This document shows, in pieces, positions 27,575 to 36,485 of a stretch of DNA of 64,000 nt; the stretch's first letter is position 1; each line of letters starts with the position of its first letter. The DNA is from Microbacteriaceae bacterium PS02344 (lineage in GTDB: Bacteria > Actinomycetota > Actinomycetes > Actinomycetales > Microbacteriaceae), in the NCBI GenBank assembly GCA_029959905.1, contig JASCNZ010000001.1:62001-126000 (forward strand), read 5' to 3'. The translations under genes and the position numbers were made by a program. The notes under the pieces were generated by a model. It did no database searches. It worked only from the letters and a program-made list of their open reading frames with translations, and was not told where the DNA came from.

Positions 27575-28840
27575 ATGGGCGAGATCGAGCTGATCAGCGA
27601 CGGTGACGGCGTCGCCGTCTTCGGCGACCCCAGCGAGGTTGAGCTCTTCCTCTCCACAGCTGGGGTCGCATCGAAGGAGATCGCCTTCCGCACGTCGCTC
27701 GGCGCAGCCCTGAACGCAGGCTCCGGCGTCGCACAGGCCGGATCACAGATCGCGGCGAACTCTGGCCGCTGGGTGAAGCTCACCGAGGAGTCCGCCAAGG
27801 CGCTTAAGCTCGGGAAGGCGATGAGGGGATCCTCGGACGGCGTGAGCCGCGCCATCGCCACGACGAGCAAGGGCAAAGTCGCGAAGATCCTGGAGTTCGT
27901 GAAACCCGGCTCGGTCGGCTCGATGCTGACGAACCCGGCGATGCTGGCGGGTGCTGCGGGGATTATGGCGCAACTGGCCATGCAGCAGACGATGGAGGAG
28001 ATCACCGACTACCTCAAGGTCATCGATGAGAAGGTCGACGACATCCTGCTCGCGCAGAAGAACGCAGAGATTGCAAACATGATCGGCGTCGGCATGGTTA
28101 TCGACGACGCCATGTTCAAGCGCGAGCACGTCGGCCGCGTCTCCGAGGTAACCTGGTCGAACCTGCACGGCGCCGCCCAGACCGTCGCAACCACGCAGGC
28201 CTACGCGCTGCTCCAGCTCGACGCGCTCGTGAAGAAGATGGAGAAGAAGTCCAGGGTCGGCGACCTCGCCAAACTCTTCGGTACCGCCGAGGAGACCGTC
28301 GAAGACTGGCTGGCGGTCCTGGCGCGATGCTTCCAGCTCCAGGACGGCTTGGACATTCTCGAACTGGACCGGGTATTGGACTCCAGCCCCGATGACGTCG
28401 ACCGCCATCGCACCGCCCTCAGGGCCGCGCGCGACAAGCGACGCGACGACATCTCCACGAGCACCTCTCGACTGCTCTCGCGCATGGATGCCGCTGCGAT
28501 GGACGCGAACGAGCAGGTACTCCTCCACCCGCTCAAGGCGGGCCGCGTCGTGCGCTCCGGCAACGAGGTCGCGGGCGACGTGCTTGTCTTCCATGAGAAG
28601 CTTGGGATCGTCGGCGACCGCAACGCCATCGAGACGAGACGTTGGCGTGAAGCGGTCGGTGAGGTCCGCGACGACGCCGTTGGCATCACGGAGCGCGGCG
28701 CCAAGGCGGTTAGGGATTTCAGCGTGCAGACGTTCGAAGGCGCCATGGTCGGCGCAGAAAGGGTCGTAAATTCCGCCGCTGAGCGTATGCCCTGGCGCAG
28801 GAGGAAAGCCGACCGCGACACCGAAGACGACGGTCGGTAG
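27575..28840 (+). CDS. Hypothetical helical protein with possible membrane segment
   Basis: The 421-residue product from ATG 27575 (GGAAGAGG about 6 bases upstream; GTG at 27569 is the longer alternative) is largely alpha-helical. A hydrophobic stretch near residues 125-145 (PAMLAGAAGIMAQLAMQQ) is followed by a coiled-coil-like part (MEEITDYLKVIDEKVDDILL), and the C-terminus is basic. I recall similar uncharacterised proteins in actinobacteria but no function. It sits divergently from the winged-helix/nuclease pair with about 90 bp between starts, so the three may form one module. Confidence 0.65.
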   Translation: MGEIELISDGDGVAVFGDPSEVELFLSTAGVASKEIAFRTSLGAALNAGSGVAQAGSQIAANSGRWVKLTEESAKALKLGKAMRGSSDGVSRAIATTSKGKVAKILEFVKPGSVGSMLTNPAMLAGAAGIMAQLAMQQTMEEITDYLKVIDEKVDDILLAQKNAEIANMIGVGMVIDDAMFKREHVGRVSEVTWSNLHGAAQTVATTQAYALLQLDALVKKMEKKSRVGDLAKLFGTAEETVEDWLAVLARCFQLQDGLDILELDRVLDSSPDDVDRHRTALRAARDKRRDDISTSTSRLLSRMDAAAMDANEQVLLHPLKAGRVVRSGNEVAGDVLVFHEKLGIVGDRNAIETRRWREAVGEVRDDAVGITERGAKAVRDFSVQTFEGAMVGAERVVNSAAERMPWRRRKADRDTEDDGR

Positions 28841-29952
28841 GCGCGTATGGATCAGCGCAATCCGACGCCTTTCGCGACGCACGTCGAGTTGTCAAGTGCG
28901 CTCATGGATTCAGCCAACGGCGGCAGCGGCGTGGTTGGACGCGCATAGCGACAGACAGGACCACAAGTCGGAACGGCGGCTCACATGTGGGTCACCGGAC
29001 GGAACTGGTCGACCGGGTTCTCCTTCATCATCCGGGCGATCAACACCGCCGTGGATCAGGGGCAGGCGTTCGCGACCGTGCTGTGCGCTGAGGAAAGCCA
29101 CGGGCCATCACTTGCCGCACTCTGTCGGGCTTTCGCAGAAGTCGCAGGACGCGCCTGCTGGCTCCTGGATTTCAGAGACGGCCATCAACTTGAGCAACGC
29201 GCTGCTGCCATGCGGCTTCGGAAGGTGATCGACATGGGCGCGAGGGGCGTCCTCGCTCGGGTATGCGATGGTCGGCTCGAACGGTGACTCATGCCGAGGC
29301 GCGCCGTGATGCCGAAGACGCTGTACGCAACGCGGCTATTGCCGGTCAGAGTGAGAAGACACCAAACTACAAGACGCTGGCCTGCCGCGTGATGTCCGCA
29401 GCCGAGATCCTCGACGCTGAAGGCAAGTACTCCCATCTCTCAGCGGCGGCACTTGGCCACGGCTTCACGGTCGGCGGGCTCAGGGCCCGGTCGCCACATC
29501 AGGCCGAGACATTTAGTCACTTCTCGATCTCGTAGCCGATCACAAAGGCTCAGGCGTACTTGCGCATCATTACTCGTGTCCTGAATGTCGTGGTGGAGCG
29601 ATTCATCGCATTCGGTGCGACGCAACGGAGCACCACCGCTGGCGCCTTACCTACGTCACCTCGCACAATCGGATCGTGACCGCATTCGCTCCGTTCACCA
29701 AGTGACGTACGTGTAGGACGAACGCGCGTACTCCTGGCGGCGGGGTGTACAACGGACGGCGCTCCGAACGAGATCAAGCCGATAAGGGCGTAAAGTGCCG
29801 GACATTGAGCATCGTTAGATCTACGCCTGCAGAGGTTGGTGAGATAGTGCTCGCCGAAGCAATCCTCCGCTCACTGCCTGTCCTGGAGGGCGGGACCGGC
29901 GCTCACCGTGCAGTGTCGCATCGCTCCTGTCGAGACCGCGCATAGACCCGGT
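28841..29952. other. 1.1-kb region with only weak or decayed ORFs
   Basis: Two plus-strand frames are the best candidates: 28985-29287 (MWVTGRNWSTGFSFIIRAIN...) and 29263-29535 (containing KTPNYKTLACRVMSAAEIL and KYSHLSAAAL). Neither has a recognised family or a clear ribosome site. They overlap and look like fragments of larger genes. From 29540 to 29950 I see nothing convincing except a probable promoter region for the excisionase-like gene. Confidence 0.4.
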
Positions 29953-30237
29953 ATGACCACTCCTGACTTGAACGCAATTATTCAACTGGCGGCAATCGTC
30001 GCGGAGCAGAGCTCCACCCAAGAAGCCGCCCCATCTGCCATCCACATGCGCGAGGAGGAACTGCCAGACCTGCTTACTCTCGCCGAGACCGCTCAGTACC
30101 TGCGAGTGAAGTCGAAGACGCTCCGCAACTGGAGTTGCCTCGGCAAGGGACCGAAGCCGCTGCGGCTGGGAGGACGAGTGGTCTACCGCCGCGCCGACGT
30201 CCTCGCGTTCCGCGACAAGCAGGCGGTGGCGGCATGA
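29953..30237 (+). CDS. MerR-like helix-turn-helix protein, probable excisionase
   Basis: The 94-residue protein carries a winged helix-turn-helix of the excisionase/HTH_17 type in its C-terminal half: LLTLAETAQYLRVKSKTLRN followed by GKGPKPLRLGGRVVYRRADV. Such proteins bind att sites and direct the integrase to excise, or regulate it. Its stop overlaps the integrase ATG (ATGA), the classic xis-int arrangement. The start at 29953 removes an unlikely upstream extension. Confidence 0.85.
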   Translation: MTTPDLNAIIQLAAIVAEQSSTQEAAPSAIHMREEELPDLLTLAETAQYLRVKSKTLRNWSCLGKGPKPLRLGGRVVYRRADVLAFRDKQAVAA

Positions 30238-31466
30238 CTCGCGCAGCGCTGAACCCCGGCGAAATCGGCGAGCCGTCCGTTCGCACCGTCGACGGCGGCT
30301 TCCAGGTGCGAGTTCGGTTCCGTCGCCTCGACGGCGAGCTGTCTCGCACGTCCGCTACGGGCCGAACCAAGACGCTCGCCGTGCGTGCGGCGCGCGAGAA
30401 GGCAGCGGCGCGAATGAAGGACCGCAGTGCCGCAGCAACTGGAGCTTCGCCTCTGACCCCCGACTCGACGGTCAACGAGCTCGCCTCGGAGTTCCTCAAG
30501 GCACTCCCCCATCGAACAGGCAGCGACAAGGCCCAATCGGTCTCGAACAAGGTTCGGACCATCAAGAAGCACATCGTAGGCTCCGCGCTGGGCGGGATGA
30601 CTCTTCGCCAGCTGACGGTGGGCGCCGTGAAGCGTCATCACGCGGCCCTCGTGTCGCTGGGCAAGACTGCGACGGCCCGCCAGACGGTGAGCGCCCTGCG
30701 CGAGATTCTGGCGTTCGCAGCGGAAGACGACTTGGTGCAGGGCAACGTCGCGGCTGAGTTCCGGATGAAGCGCCCCCCGACGCAGATGAAGTACGTGCCG
30801 GAGGTGAGCGACGTGCAGCTCCTTCGCGATGCAGCTCGAGCGTACCGCGACCGTCCCGGTCGGATGGGGCCCCGCCCCACTCCCCTGCTGCTGGACGGCA
30901 TCGACGTCATCCTCGGCACCGGTCTTCGCATCGGAGAGGTTCTCGGCCTCCGGTGGTCGGACCTGAACCTCGACGGTCCGACCCCGACTCTCGAAGTGCT
31001 CGGAACCGTCGTCGAAGGTCACGGTCTCAAAAAGCACTGGCAACCCGGGCCCAAAGTGCGGAAGTCCGAGCGCACCTTCCCTATCGACAACGCACTCGTG
31101 GCGATGTTGAAGCGTCGGAAAGCGGAAAGCATGGGGCGCACGCGGTACGTGTTCGAAACCAGCTCGGGAGCTCCCACGGGGCCACACGAGTGGCGGGTGC
31201 AGCTCTGGAAGGTAAGGGACTGGGGTCTCAAGGACGGGTCCGATTTCGCCGTCCATGGAGAGATGGGAGCCCACGCGCTGCGCCGCGCCGTAGCAACCGT
31301 CGTCGCCGACGAGACGGACGTTATCACGGCCGCTCGCCTGCTCGGTCAGCGCGAGACCGGTGTTACGGAGCGACACTATGTTCGTCGGAACCCCGAGGCG
31401 CCGGATGTTCGGGCAGTGCTGTCCGTCTTCGCTGATACAGGTCCCATCCGTGACACTGAGCTCTAG
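30234..31466 (+). CDS. Tyrosine recombinase / integrase
   Basis: The 410-residue protein has an N-terminal arm-binding part (FQVRVRFRRLDGELSRTSAT), a core-binding SAM-like domain and a C-terminal catalytic domain. I see Arg in GTGLRIGEVLGLRW, His/Arg in GAHALRRAVATV and the nucleophile Tyr in TERHYVRRNPEA. The box normally LGH reads LLGQRETGVTERHY, so that His is Gln. It is coupled to the excisionase-like gene. It is the integrase of a genomic island or plasmid-like element; no att site could be located. Confidence 0.9.
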   Translation: MTRAALNPGEIGEPSVRTVDGGFQVRVRFRRLDGELSRTSATGRTKTLAVRAAREKAAARMKDRSAAATGASPLTPDSTVNELASEFLKALPHRTGSDKAQSVSNKVRTIKKHIVGSALGGMTLRQLTVGAVKRHHAALVSLGKTATARQTVSALREILAFAAEDDLVQGNVAAEFRMKRPPTQMKYVPEVSDVQLLRDAARAYRDRPGRMGPRPTPLLLDGIDVILGTGLRIGEVLGLRWSDLNLDGPTPTLEVLGTVVEGHGLKKHWQPGPKVRKSERTFPIDNALVAMLKRRKAESMGRTRYVFETSSGAPTGPHEWRVQLWKVRDWGLKDGSDFAVHGEMGAHALRRAVATVVADETDVITAARLLGQRETGVTERHYVRRNPEAPDVRAVLSVFADTGPIRDTEL

Positions 31467-31472
31467 GCGGAC

Positions 31473-31503
31473 GGGCGTCTCGTTCGGCGGTGACGAGGCG
31501 CCC
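31473..31503 (+). terminator. Hairpin after the integrase
   Basis: GGGCGTCTCGT pairs with ACGAGGCGCCC (11 pairs, one wobble) across a 9-base loop, 7 bases past the integrase stop. There is no T-run, so its strength is uncertain. Confidence 0.55.
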
Positions 31504-31516
31504 CTAGGCTTGAGGG

Positions 31517-32635
31517 GTGCAGACGCGGCTTCCCATCCATCCTTTCGCGGACCTACTTCCTCGAATGGCCGACGACGAGCTGCATTCTCTGATGCACGAC
31601 ATCGCGGCGCACGGGCAGCGCGAGCCGGCGACAGTGTGGACCGACGCGGACGACGTCACCTGGCTTCTCGACGGCCGGCACCGCGCGCAAGCCGTCGAGC
31701 GCTTGGGATCGAATCTGCGCACGACCAGATTCGACGGCACCGAAGAAGAAGCACGAGCTCTCGTCATGTCGCTCAACGTGCATCGACGTCATCTGACCCC
31801 TTCCCAGCGGGCGCTGGCAGCCGGTGCGCTCGCCACCAGGCAGCGCGGTGGGGTATCCGGCCTAGCGGTAGGTCTGCCGGTTCCTCCGACGCAAGCCGAG
31901 GCGGCGCGTTCTGCTGGCGTGTCAGAGCGTCTCGTTCGAGACGGATCAGCCGTCATGACATCTGGCGACGAGGCGATAATCCGTGCTGTGGCGAATGGAG
32001 AGCTGAGTGTCACTGCTGCCGCAACCGCCGTTCGCGCCAGCCGCTCTGATCGCCAGGCGGCCACCGCACTGTTTCTCGCGCATCGACGCTCGTCGGCTTC
32101 TGACTCCTGGCTAACTCCGCCGTGGGTTGTTGAGAGAGCCATCGCCTGCCTGGGGCGGATCGATGGCGACGTTGCCGCTGCCCCGGAAAGAAATGTACCG
32201 GCGCAGTGGACCCTCACGGCGGAGGACGACGCGCTCTCACAAGCGACCTGGGCCAACCCCGACGGATCGCCATCCCGGATATGGGTCAACCCGCCATACG
32301 GCGCGGCAGGACGCGGTCCAGGCGACTGGACCCGCAGAGTGGTCAAGGAGTGGGAGGACGGGACCGTCGAAGCGGCGCTTCTGTTGCTTCCCGCTCGGCC
32401 CGGGGCTCACTGGCAACAGGAGCTCGCCAGATTCCCCCGTCTGGAGTTTCGTGGACACTTGACGTTCGAGCCCGGTGTCGGCAATCCGGCGCGCAAACGT
32501 TGGGACGCGGGGTCGCGTTCGGAAGCGCCGTTCGCAAGCATCCTTGTCGGTGTAGGCCTGGAACCGTCTCAGTTACATACGCACTTCAACGATGTAGGGG
32601 TCGTCTTCGTGGCGTTTTCGCCGCATATCGATTAA
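31517..32635 (+). CDS. ParB-like domain fused to Dam-type DNA N6-adenine methyltransferase
   Basis: The 372-residue protein has a ParB/sulfiredoxin-like N-terminal domain (VWTDADDVTWLLDGRHRAQA, then MSLNVHRRHLTPSQRALAAG) and a helix-turn-helix-like middle (TQAEAARSAGVSERLVRDGS). The C-terminal part resembles phage Dam N6-adenine methyltransferases: SDSWLTPPWVVERA, and the catalytic box NPPYG in IWVNPPYGAAGRG. Such phage or plasmid proteins protect DNA against restriction. It starts with GTG at 31517, just after the integrase terminator, and is probably cargo of the same element. Confidence 0.8.
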   Translation: MQTRLPIHPFADLLPRMADDELHSLMHDIAAHGQREPATVWTDADDVTWLLDGRHRAQAVERLGSNLRTTRFDGTEEEARALVMSLNVHRRHLTPSQRALAAGALATRQRGGVSGLAVGLPVPPTQAEAARSAGVSERLVRDGSAVMTSGDEAIIRAVANGELSVTAAATAVRASRSDRQAATALFLAHRRSSASDSWLTPPWVVERAIACLGRIDGDVAAAPERNVPAQWTLTAEDDALSQATWANPDGSPSRIWVNPPYGAAGRGPGDWTRRVVKEWEDGTVEAALLLLPARPGAHWQQELARFPRLEFRGHLTFEPGVGNPARKRWDAGSRSEAPFASILVGVGLEPSQLHTHFNDVGVVFVAFSPHID

Positions 32636-32851
32636 TGATGCGTCCTCTCTCGAGACTGTCCGCGAACGCATAGAGAACCGGCGATAGAACCTCGAACGAT
32701 GCATGGCCACAAGGCCTGACGATTTGCCGACTGCTTACTAGCGAATCGCAAGTGAAGGCTGGGATGTCCCGTCAGCTTCCAATCCGTCTCCTTACCGAAC
32801 GGGCCGTCGGAGACCTCGACGACGACGAGCTGGCAGCGCGAGCATCACGAC

Positions 32852-32883
32852 GGCCCGCGCCCGATCTTTCCGGGGCGCGGGCC
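32852..32883 (-). terminator. Hairpin downstream of the PvuRts1I/AbaSI-type gene
   Basis: GGCCCGCGCCC and GGGCGCGGGCC form an 11-bp perfect stem with a 10-base loop, 12 bases after the endonuclease stop on the minus strand. Confidence 0.7.
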
Positions 32884-32895
32884 TTCATCGTTCGG

Positions 32896-33831
32896 TCAGA
32901 GGTAGGGCGTCAGGTCGATCTCCGTCGCCTCACGGCGGAAGGTGACGACCCGGCCGGTCTCGTCGATGCTGTCGACGGCGAAGACACCGAGGAACCGGTA
33001 GTAGGTGTCGAGGAACACCGGGTCCTTGAACTTCGCGAACACCACGTTGCGCATCTTGTCGTTGTGCGGCCCCGGCTCGCCCTGCAGCTGCGTCTGCGTG
33101 AGCGTCTCACCGTCATCGCTGAGGACGTTCTTCCAGTCGTTCCGGGGCGTGACGTGCTCCTGGTCCAGGCCCGGCATCCACACCTGAAAGTTCTCGCCGA
33201 GCGTGAACGTGGCCATCTGCCAGTGGGCGACATCCTTCCCGAACAGCGCGAGCACCTGGCGCATCCGGGGCATCTGGATGTCGTCGTCTATGGTGATGGC
33301 GCCTCGCCGCCGCCAATAGTCGGGGAGGTAGCGGTCCCCGTAGTTGTAGGGCGTGAACGTCCCCTGGGCGATGGCGTCGTCCTTCCACTCGCGGATGCGG
33401 GCGATGAGGGTGTCCGTCTTCTCCTTCAAGGTGTCGAGCGGGTCCGTGGTCGGCACCTTCAGGTGCACGAGGGGCTTGATGTCGGAGATGTCCAGGACCG
33501 CTTGCTCGCGGAGCTTGTCCGCCTCCGGGGACCCCTTGGCGAAGTGGTGACCTTCGTCGACTTCGACGCCGACCTTGAACTGCGGCAGGTACAGGTCCAG
33601 CAGCGCCATGCCCCCGTCAGGCTTGAGGACCGGCTTCTGGGTGACGAGCTCGATCTCCGGGTCGTCGAGCAGGTGCATGATGCGGCTCACCGCGTACACC
33701 TCGTACTTCTTGCCGCGGATGGAACGCAGCATCTTGCCGTAGTAGTCCACCTCCGTCGGCATCGCCCACGGCGTGCGCGTAGCCTTGCCGGCATCCTCTT
33801 CGACGGCGCTGTCTTCGATGGTCGTGCTCAC
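32896..33831 (-). CDS. PvuRts1I/AbaSI-type modification-dependent restriction endonuclease
   Basis: The 311-residue protein resembles the AbaSI/PvuRts1I family. The N-terminal Vsr-like nuclease part (about residues 20-150) contains VDYYGKMLRSIRGKKYEVYA, VTQKPVLKPDGGMALLDLYL and FKVGVEVDEGHHF, where Asp and Glu/Asp fit the catalytic site. The C-terminal third (YYRFLGVFAVDSIDETGR) corresponds to the SRA-like reader of modified cytosine. These enzymes cut DNA with 5-hydroxymethylcytosine or its glucosyl form, as found in some phages, and need no partner methylase. The GTG at 33831 is preceded by AGGGGG. A second, truncated copy lies at 39158-39907. Confidence 0.78.
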   Translation of the reverse strand: MSTTIEDSAVEEDAGKATRTPWAMPTEVDYYGKMLRSIRGKKYEVYAVSRIMHLLDDPEIELVTQKPVLKPDGGMALLDLYLPQFKVGVEVDEGHHFAKGSPEADKLREQAVLDISDIKPLVHLKVPTTDPLDTLKEKTDTLIARIREWKDDAIAQGTFTPYNYGDRYLPDYWRRRGAITIDDDIQMPRMRQVLALFGKDVAHWQMATFTLGENFQVWMPGLDQEHVTPRNDWKNVLSDDGETLTQTQLQGEPGPHNDKMRNVVFAKFKDPVFLDTYYRFLGVFAVDSIDETGRVVTFRREATEIDLTPYL

Positions 33832-34965
33832 AGATATCCCCCTCTGCGCCTGCCGAGTGCAGGCGTCTCCTCGACCGTACCCTGCGGTGGCGACGGTGCC
33901 AGGCGAGGACGCGCATGTGGGGGTCATGAGACACGCAGACACGCAGACACGATTGAGTCCATCACCGACAAGCACGTCGAGCGTCTTCGCAATGAGTCGT
34001 TCATTCTGCCGCTCAGAGCATGCGAGTCGGTCACGACCGGAACGAAGAACTCCAAGGTCGCCGTGACCGATGCGCTTGCCGCTCAGCTGCGCCGCACGGC
34101 TTGGCGCGATGCACGGCCTCCGAACGATCCCCGTGAGGCTGAACCCGAAGGACACCTTCGGCCTCGTCGAAATCGGGTCCCTCCCCGCCGTGCGGAGGCC
34201 CCAGGCGAAGAACCGGAAGGGAAAACGGTCACGCGCTACACCGTCCAGGTGATTGGAGCCGTCACCACCTGCGACCCGCACGTGCCCGCAGTGTTCGGAG
34301 AGGAGGACGAGTCTTCGAGGCTCGCAGAAGTGCGGAATGTCTCAGAAGCGGACGTCGACGCTGCCGTTGCTCGCTCGCTGCTGCAGCCGAGCGCGACGGC
34401 CTTGCTCCTCGTCGGAGCCCGCCATGGCGGTGTCACGGAAGACCGACGTTCGAGCGCCGAAGATGCAATCGAGGATGCGCGCTCCTCCGTACCGAAGCGA
34501 CTCGCGCGAACGGGACCTCGTTCGATCGGCGGTACAGGATGCCCCCATGTCTGGACGGGGCGGTGGTCGTGACGGTGAACGCGGCGTCCTACCGGCGCAT
34601 AGCAGGGGTGGCACGTCGTGCAGCTCGAGGAGGATGAGACCCGCGGACGGGGAGCTGACCCCGCACGACCAACCACCCGCTCCCGCTCGTGGCCGACTAC
34701 AGATGGAAGAGCGCGTCGTGCGCGAGCAGGAGCAGCAGCTGGACGAGCGTAGGCGGGAGGAGCACCTTCGAGTGGATGCGCAGACGGATAAGGATGGTCT
34801 CGCCGGTCGAGGACATCCTTAGATCAAAGCTAGTGAGGTACCCCGATACCTTGCTGCGTGAGTGCCACTTGGTCTTGGGCACGAGAGCCGACGGTGCACC
34901 ACCGCGATGTCCGTGGACACTGCTACGGTCAGGGTCGACAGTCAGTTCTGCTTGAAAGGCACTAC
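33832..34965. other. 1.1-kb region with decayed coding sequence
   Basis: Fragments on the plus strand look protein-like but change frame: DTIESITDKHVERLRNESFI near 33950, NPKDTFGLVEIGSLPAVRRP near 34140-34200 and RYTVQVIGAVTTCDPHVPAV near 34240. They may be one or two broken genes of unknown function. No start codon with a ribosome site was found. The last 100 bases probably hold the promoter of the lipoprotein gene. Confidence 0.4.
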
Positions 34966-35460
34966 GTGAACACCGCAGCACCCAGGATCGGCGCGACCAT
35001 CGCGCTCCTCGCCTTCCTCGGCCTCAGCGCCGTCGGTTGCTCCTCCCCCGCATCCGAGGACACCTCGACCTCCGCTTCCTCGAACGAGGCGACGGCCCCG
35101 GAGGCGGAGCAGACGGAGGACGCACCGGAGCCGGTCAACCTGGAGGGCGAGTGGAAGCAGAACAACTCTAACGACCCCGAGAACAGCTGGCAGGCAGCCA
35201 TCATCACCGGCAACACCATCGAGGTGTACTGGGTCGGAGACGCAGGCGACACGAAGTCGCTGTACTGGGCGGGCACCGTGGAGGTTCCGGCGGAAGGCGA
35301 GTCGTTCACATTCGACTCCGTCAACGACACCGAGAAGACGGAGTCGTCGATGCTCGCCTCGGGTGACGAGACGAAGACCTTCACGTACGACAACGAAGAG
35401 CTCAGCTACGAGGTCACGGCGATGGGCACGACGATGACGGTGCGCCTGAGTCGCCAGTAG
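34966..35460 (+). CDS. Hypothetical lipoprotein
   Basis: The 164-residue protein starts with a lipoprotein signal peptide (IGATIALLAFLGLSAVGC), the lipobox Cys being about residue 25. A Ser/Thr/Glu-rich linker follows, then a beta-rich domain with EGEWKQNNSNDPENSWQA and SLYWAGTVEVP. The GTG at 34966 is preceded by AAAGG. It is predicted to be anchored on the outer face of the membrane. No binding partner or function is recognised. A hairpin follows the stop. Confidence 0.8.
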   Translation: MNTAAPRIGATIALLAFLGLSAVGCSSPASEDTSTSASSNEATAPEAEQTEDAPEPVNLEGEWKQNNSNDPENSWQAAIITGNTIEVYWVGDAGDTKSLYWAGTVEVPAEGESFTFDSVNDTEKTESSMLASGDETKTFTYDNEELSYEVTAMGTTMTVRLSRQ

Positions 35461-35475
35461 GCGTGCGACTGAAGA

Positions 35476-35500
35476 CCCCGGCGCATCCCGTCGGGGCTTT
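35476..35500 (+). terminator. Terminator of the lipoprotein gene
   Basis: CCCCGGCG pairs with CGTCGGGG (one wobble) across CATCC, followed by CTTT. Confidence 0.65.
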
Positions 35501-35509
35501 CAGCTGCCC

Positions 35510-36109
35510 TCAGGGCCTGAATCTATTCGGTGGTGTTGTATCGCCCCTCCGAAATAGCGGTTCCAATGCCTTCGCATCATTCGTGGCGAGCTGCATTGCG
35601 AAACTGAGCCCATTGACTCTCTCCGATCGAAACAGCGTCTGCAACGGCACTGGTCGGAGCGCGAGCTGCAGCCCCTCGATGGCCGCTGCAGGTGCCATCC
35701 AAATGAGTCCACCCGCAACGAGGTTGCCTGCCCTCATTATCGATCCGGTCTCCTGGGGTGACGCAATACGAGTGCCCTCTCCCGCGGGCTTTCCGTCTCG
35801 AACACGACTGAGCCACTCGTTCGCTCGTTCAACGGTAGCGTGCACCGCTACGGGATCCGTAGGGATCTCACGTGACCCTGCCGATGACTTTCCAGGGATC
35901 GCGCGGGTATCCATCACGCTCATAGACGTGCCTTTTAAGGACATTTCAATACGCTCGAGCGAACCTCGCGGACAGACCTCGGCGAGGAAACCGACTAGCG
36001 AGTGGATGGTGCCGGGCAATGCACCGACGTCGCTCGCGAGTATGACGTGGCCGTCACGGCTCTTGAATCGTCGCACGAAGTGGCGCTTCCAATCCGACGT
36101 AGTCTGCAT
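35510..36109 (-). CDS. Hypothetical protein
   Basis: This 199-residue frame is the best coding candidate between 35.5 and 36.1 kb. It starts MQTTSDWKRHFVRRFKSRDG and contains DVGALPGTIHSLVGFLAEVC and a hydrophobic VAGGLIWMAPAAAIEGLQLA. It is convergent with the lipoprotein gene. I recognise no family, and local base composition is less GC-rich than the backbone, which fits acquired DNA. Confidence 0.5.
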   Translation of the reverse strand: MQTTSDWKRHFVRRFKSRDGHVILASDVGALPGTIHSLVGFLAEVCPRGSLERIEMSLKGTSMSVMDTRAIPGKSSAGSREIPTDPVAVHATVERANEWLSRVRDGKPAGEGTRIASPQETGSIMRAGNLVAGGLIWMAPAAAIEGLQLALRPVPLQTLFRSERVNGLSFAMQLATNDAKALEPLFRRGDTTPPNRFRP

Positions 36110-36485
36110 CTTCTTGTTCTATCGCATCACGGTCGAGCCTGCCGTCATCATTTGCACGCCGCTACCAAGGCACAGCGCGCCCGCGCCTGTCAGATCAGGC
36201 ATAGTCCGTCGATTGCCCTATCCACCTCGTCATGACTCGACGACTCGCTCAAGCTCGTCCCCAGCTGGCCTGGTCATGCGCGTGTATACGTCTCGATCGG
36301 ATCGTGCTTATCTGTCGTCCATCCGCTACCGCACACCGTTGAGGTCTCTCTGTCTGGCGTTCCAGACCTGTCGACAAACCTCTCACACGACGATACGGGT
36401 GGCTATCTTGAGCGCAGGCGACCACTGAAGCAGTAAGTTCTCGCTGTGGGATGCCGCCACTGGGGCGGTCTCGAAGAGGAGCATC
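36110..36485. other. 376-bp gap without a supported gene
   Basis: The sequence is mixed in composition and holds no frame with a plausible product. It must contain the promoters of the two flanking divergent genes. No clear -35/-10 pair stood out. Confidence 0.4.

Noticed and set aside
32752-34572. 606-residue plus-strand frame over the AbaSI-type gene
   Set aside because: Mostly antisense of the endonuclease; the part after 33.9 kb may hold gene debris but not this whole protein.
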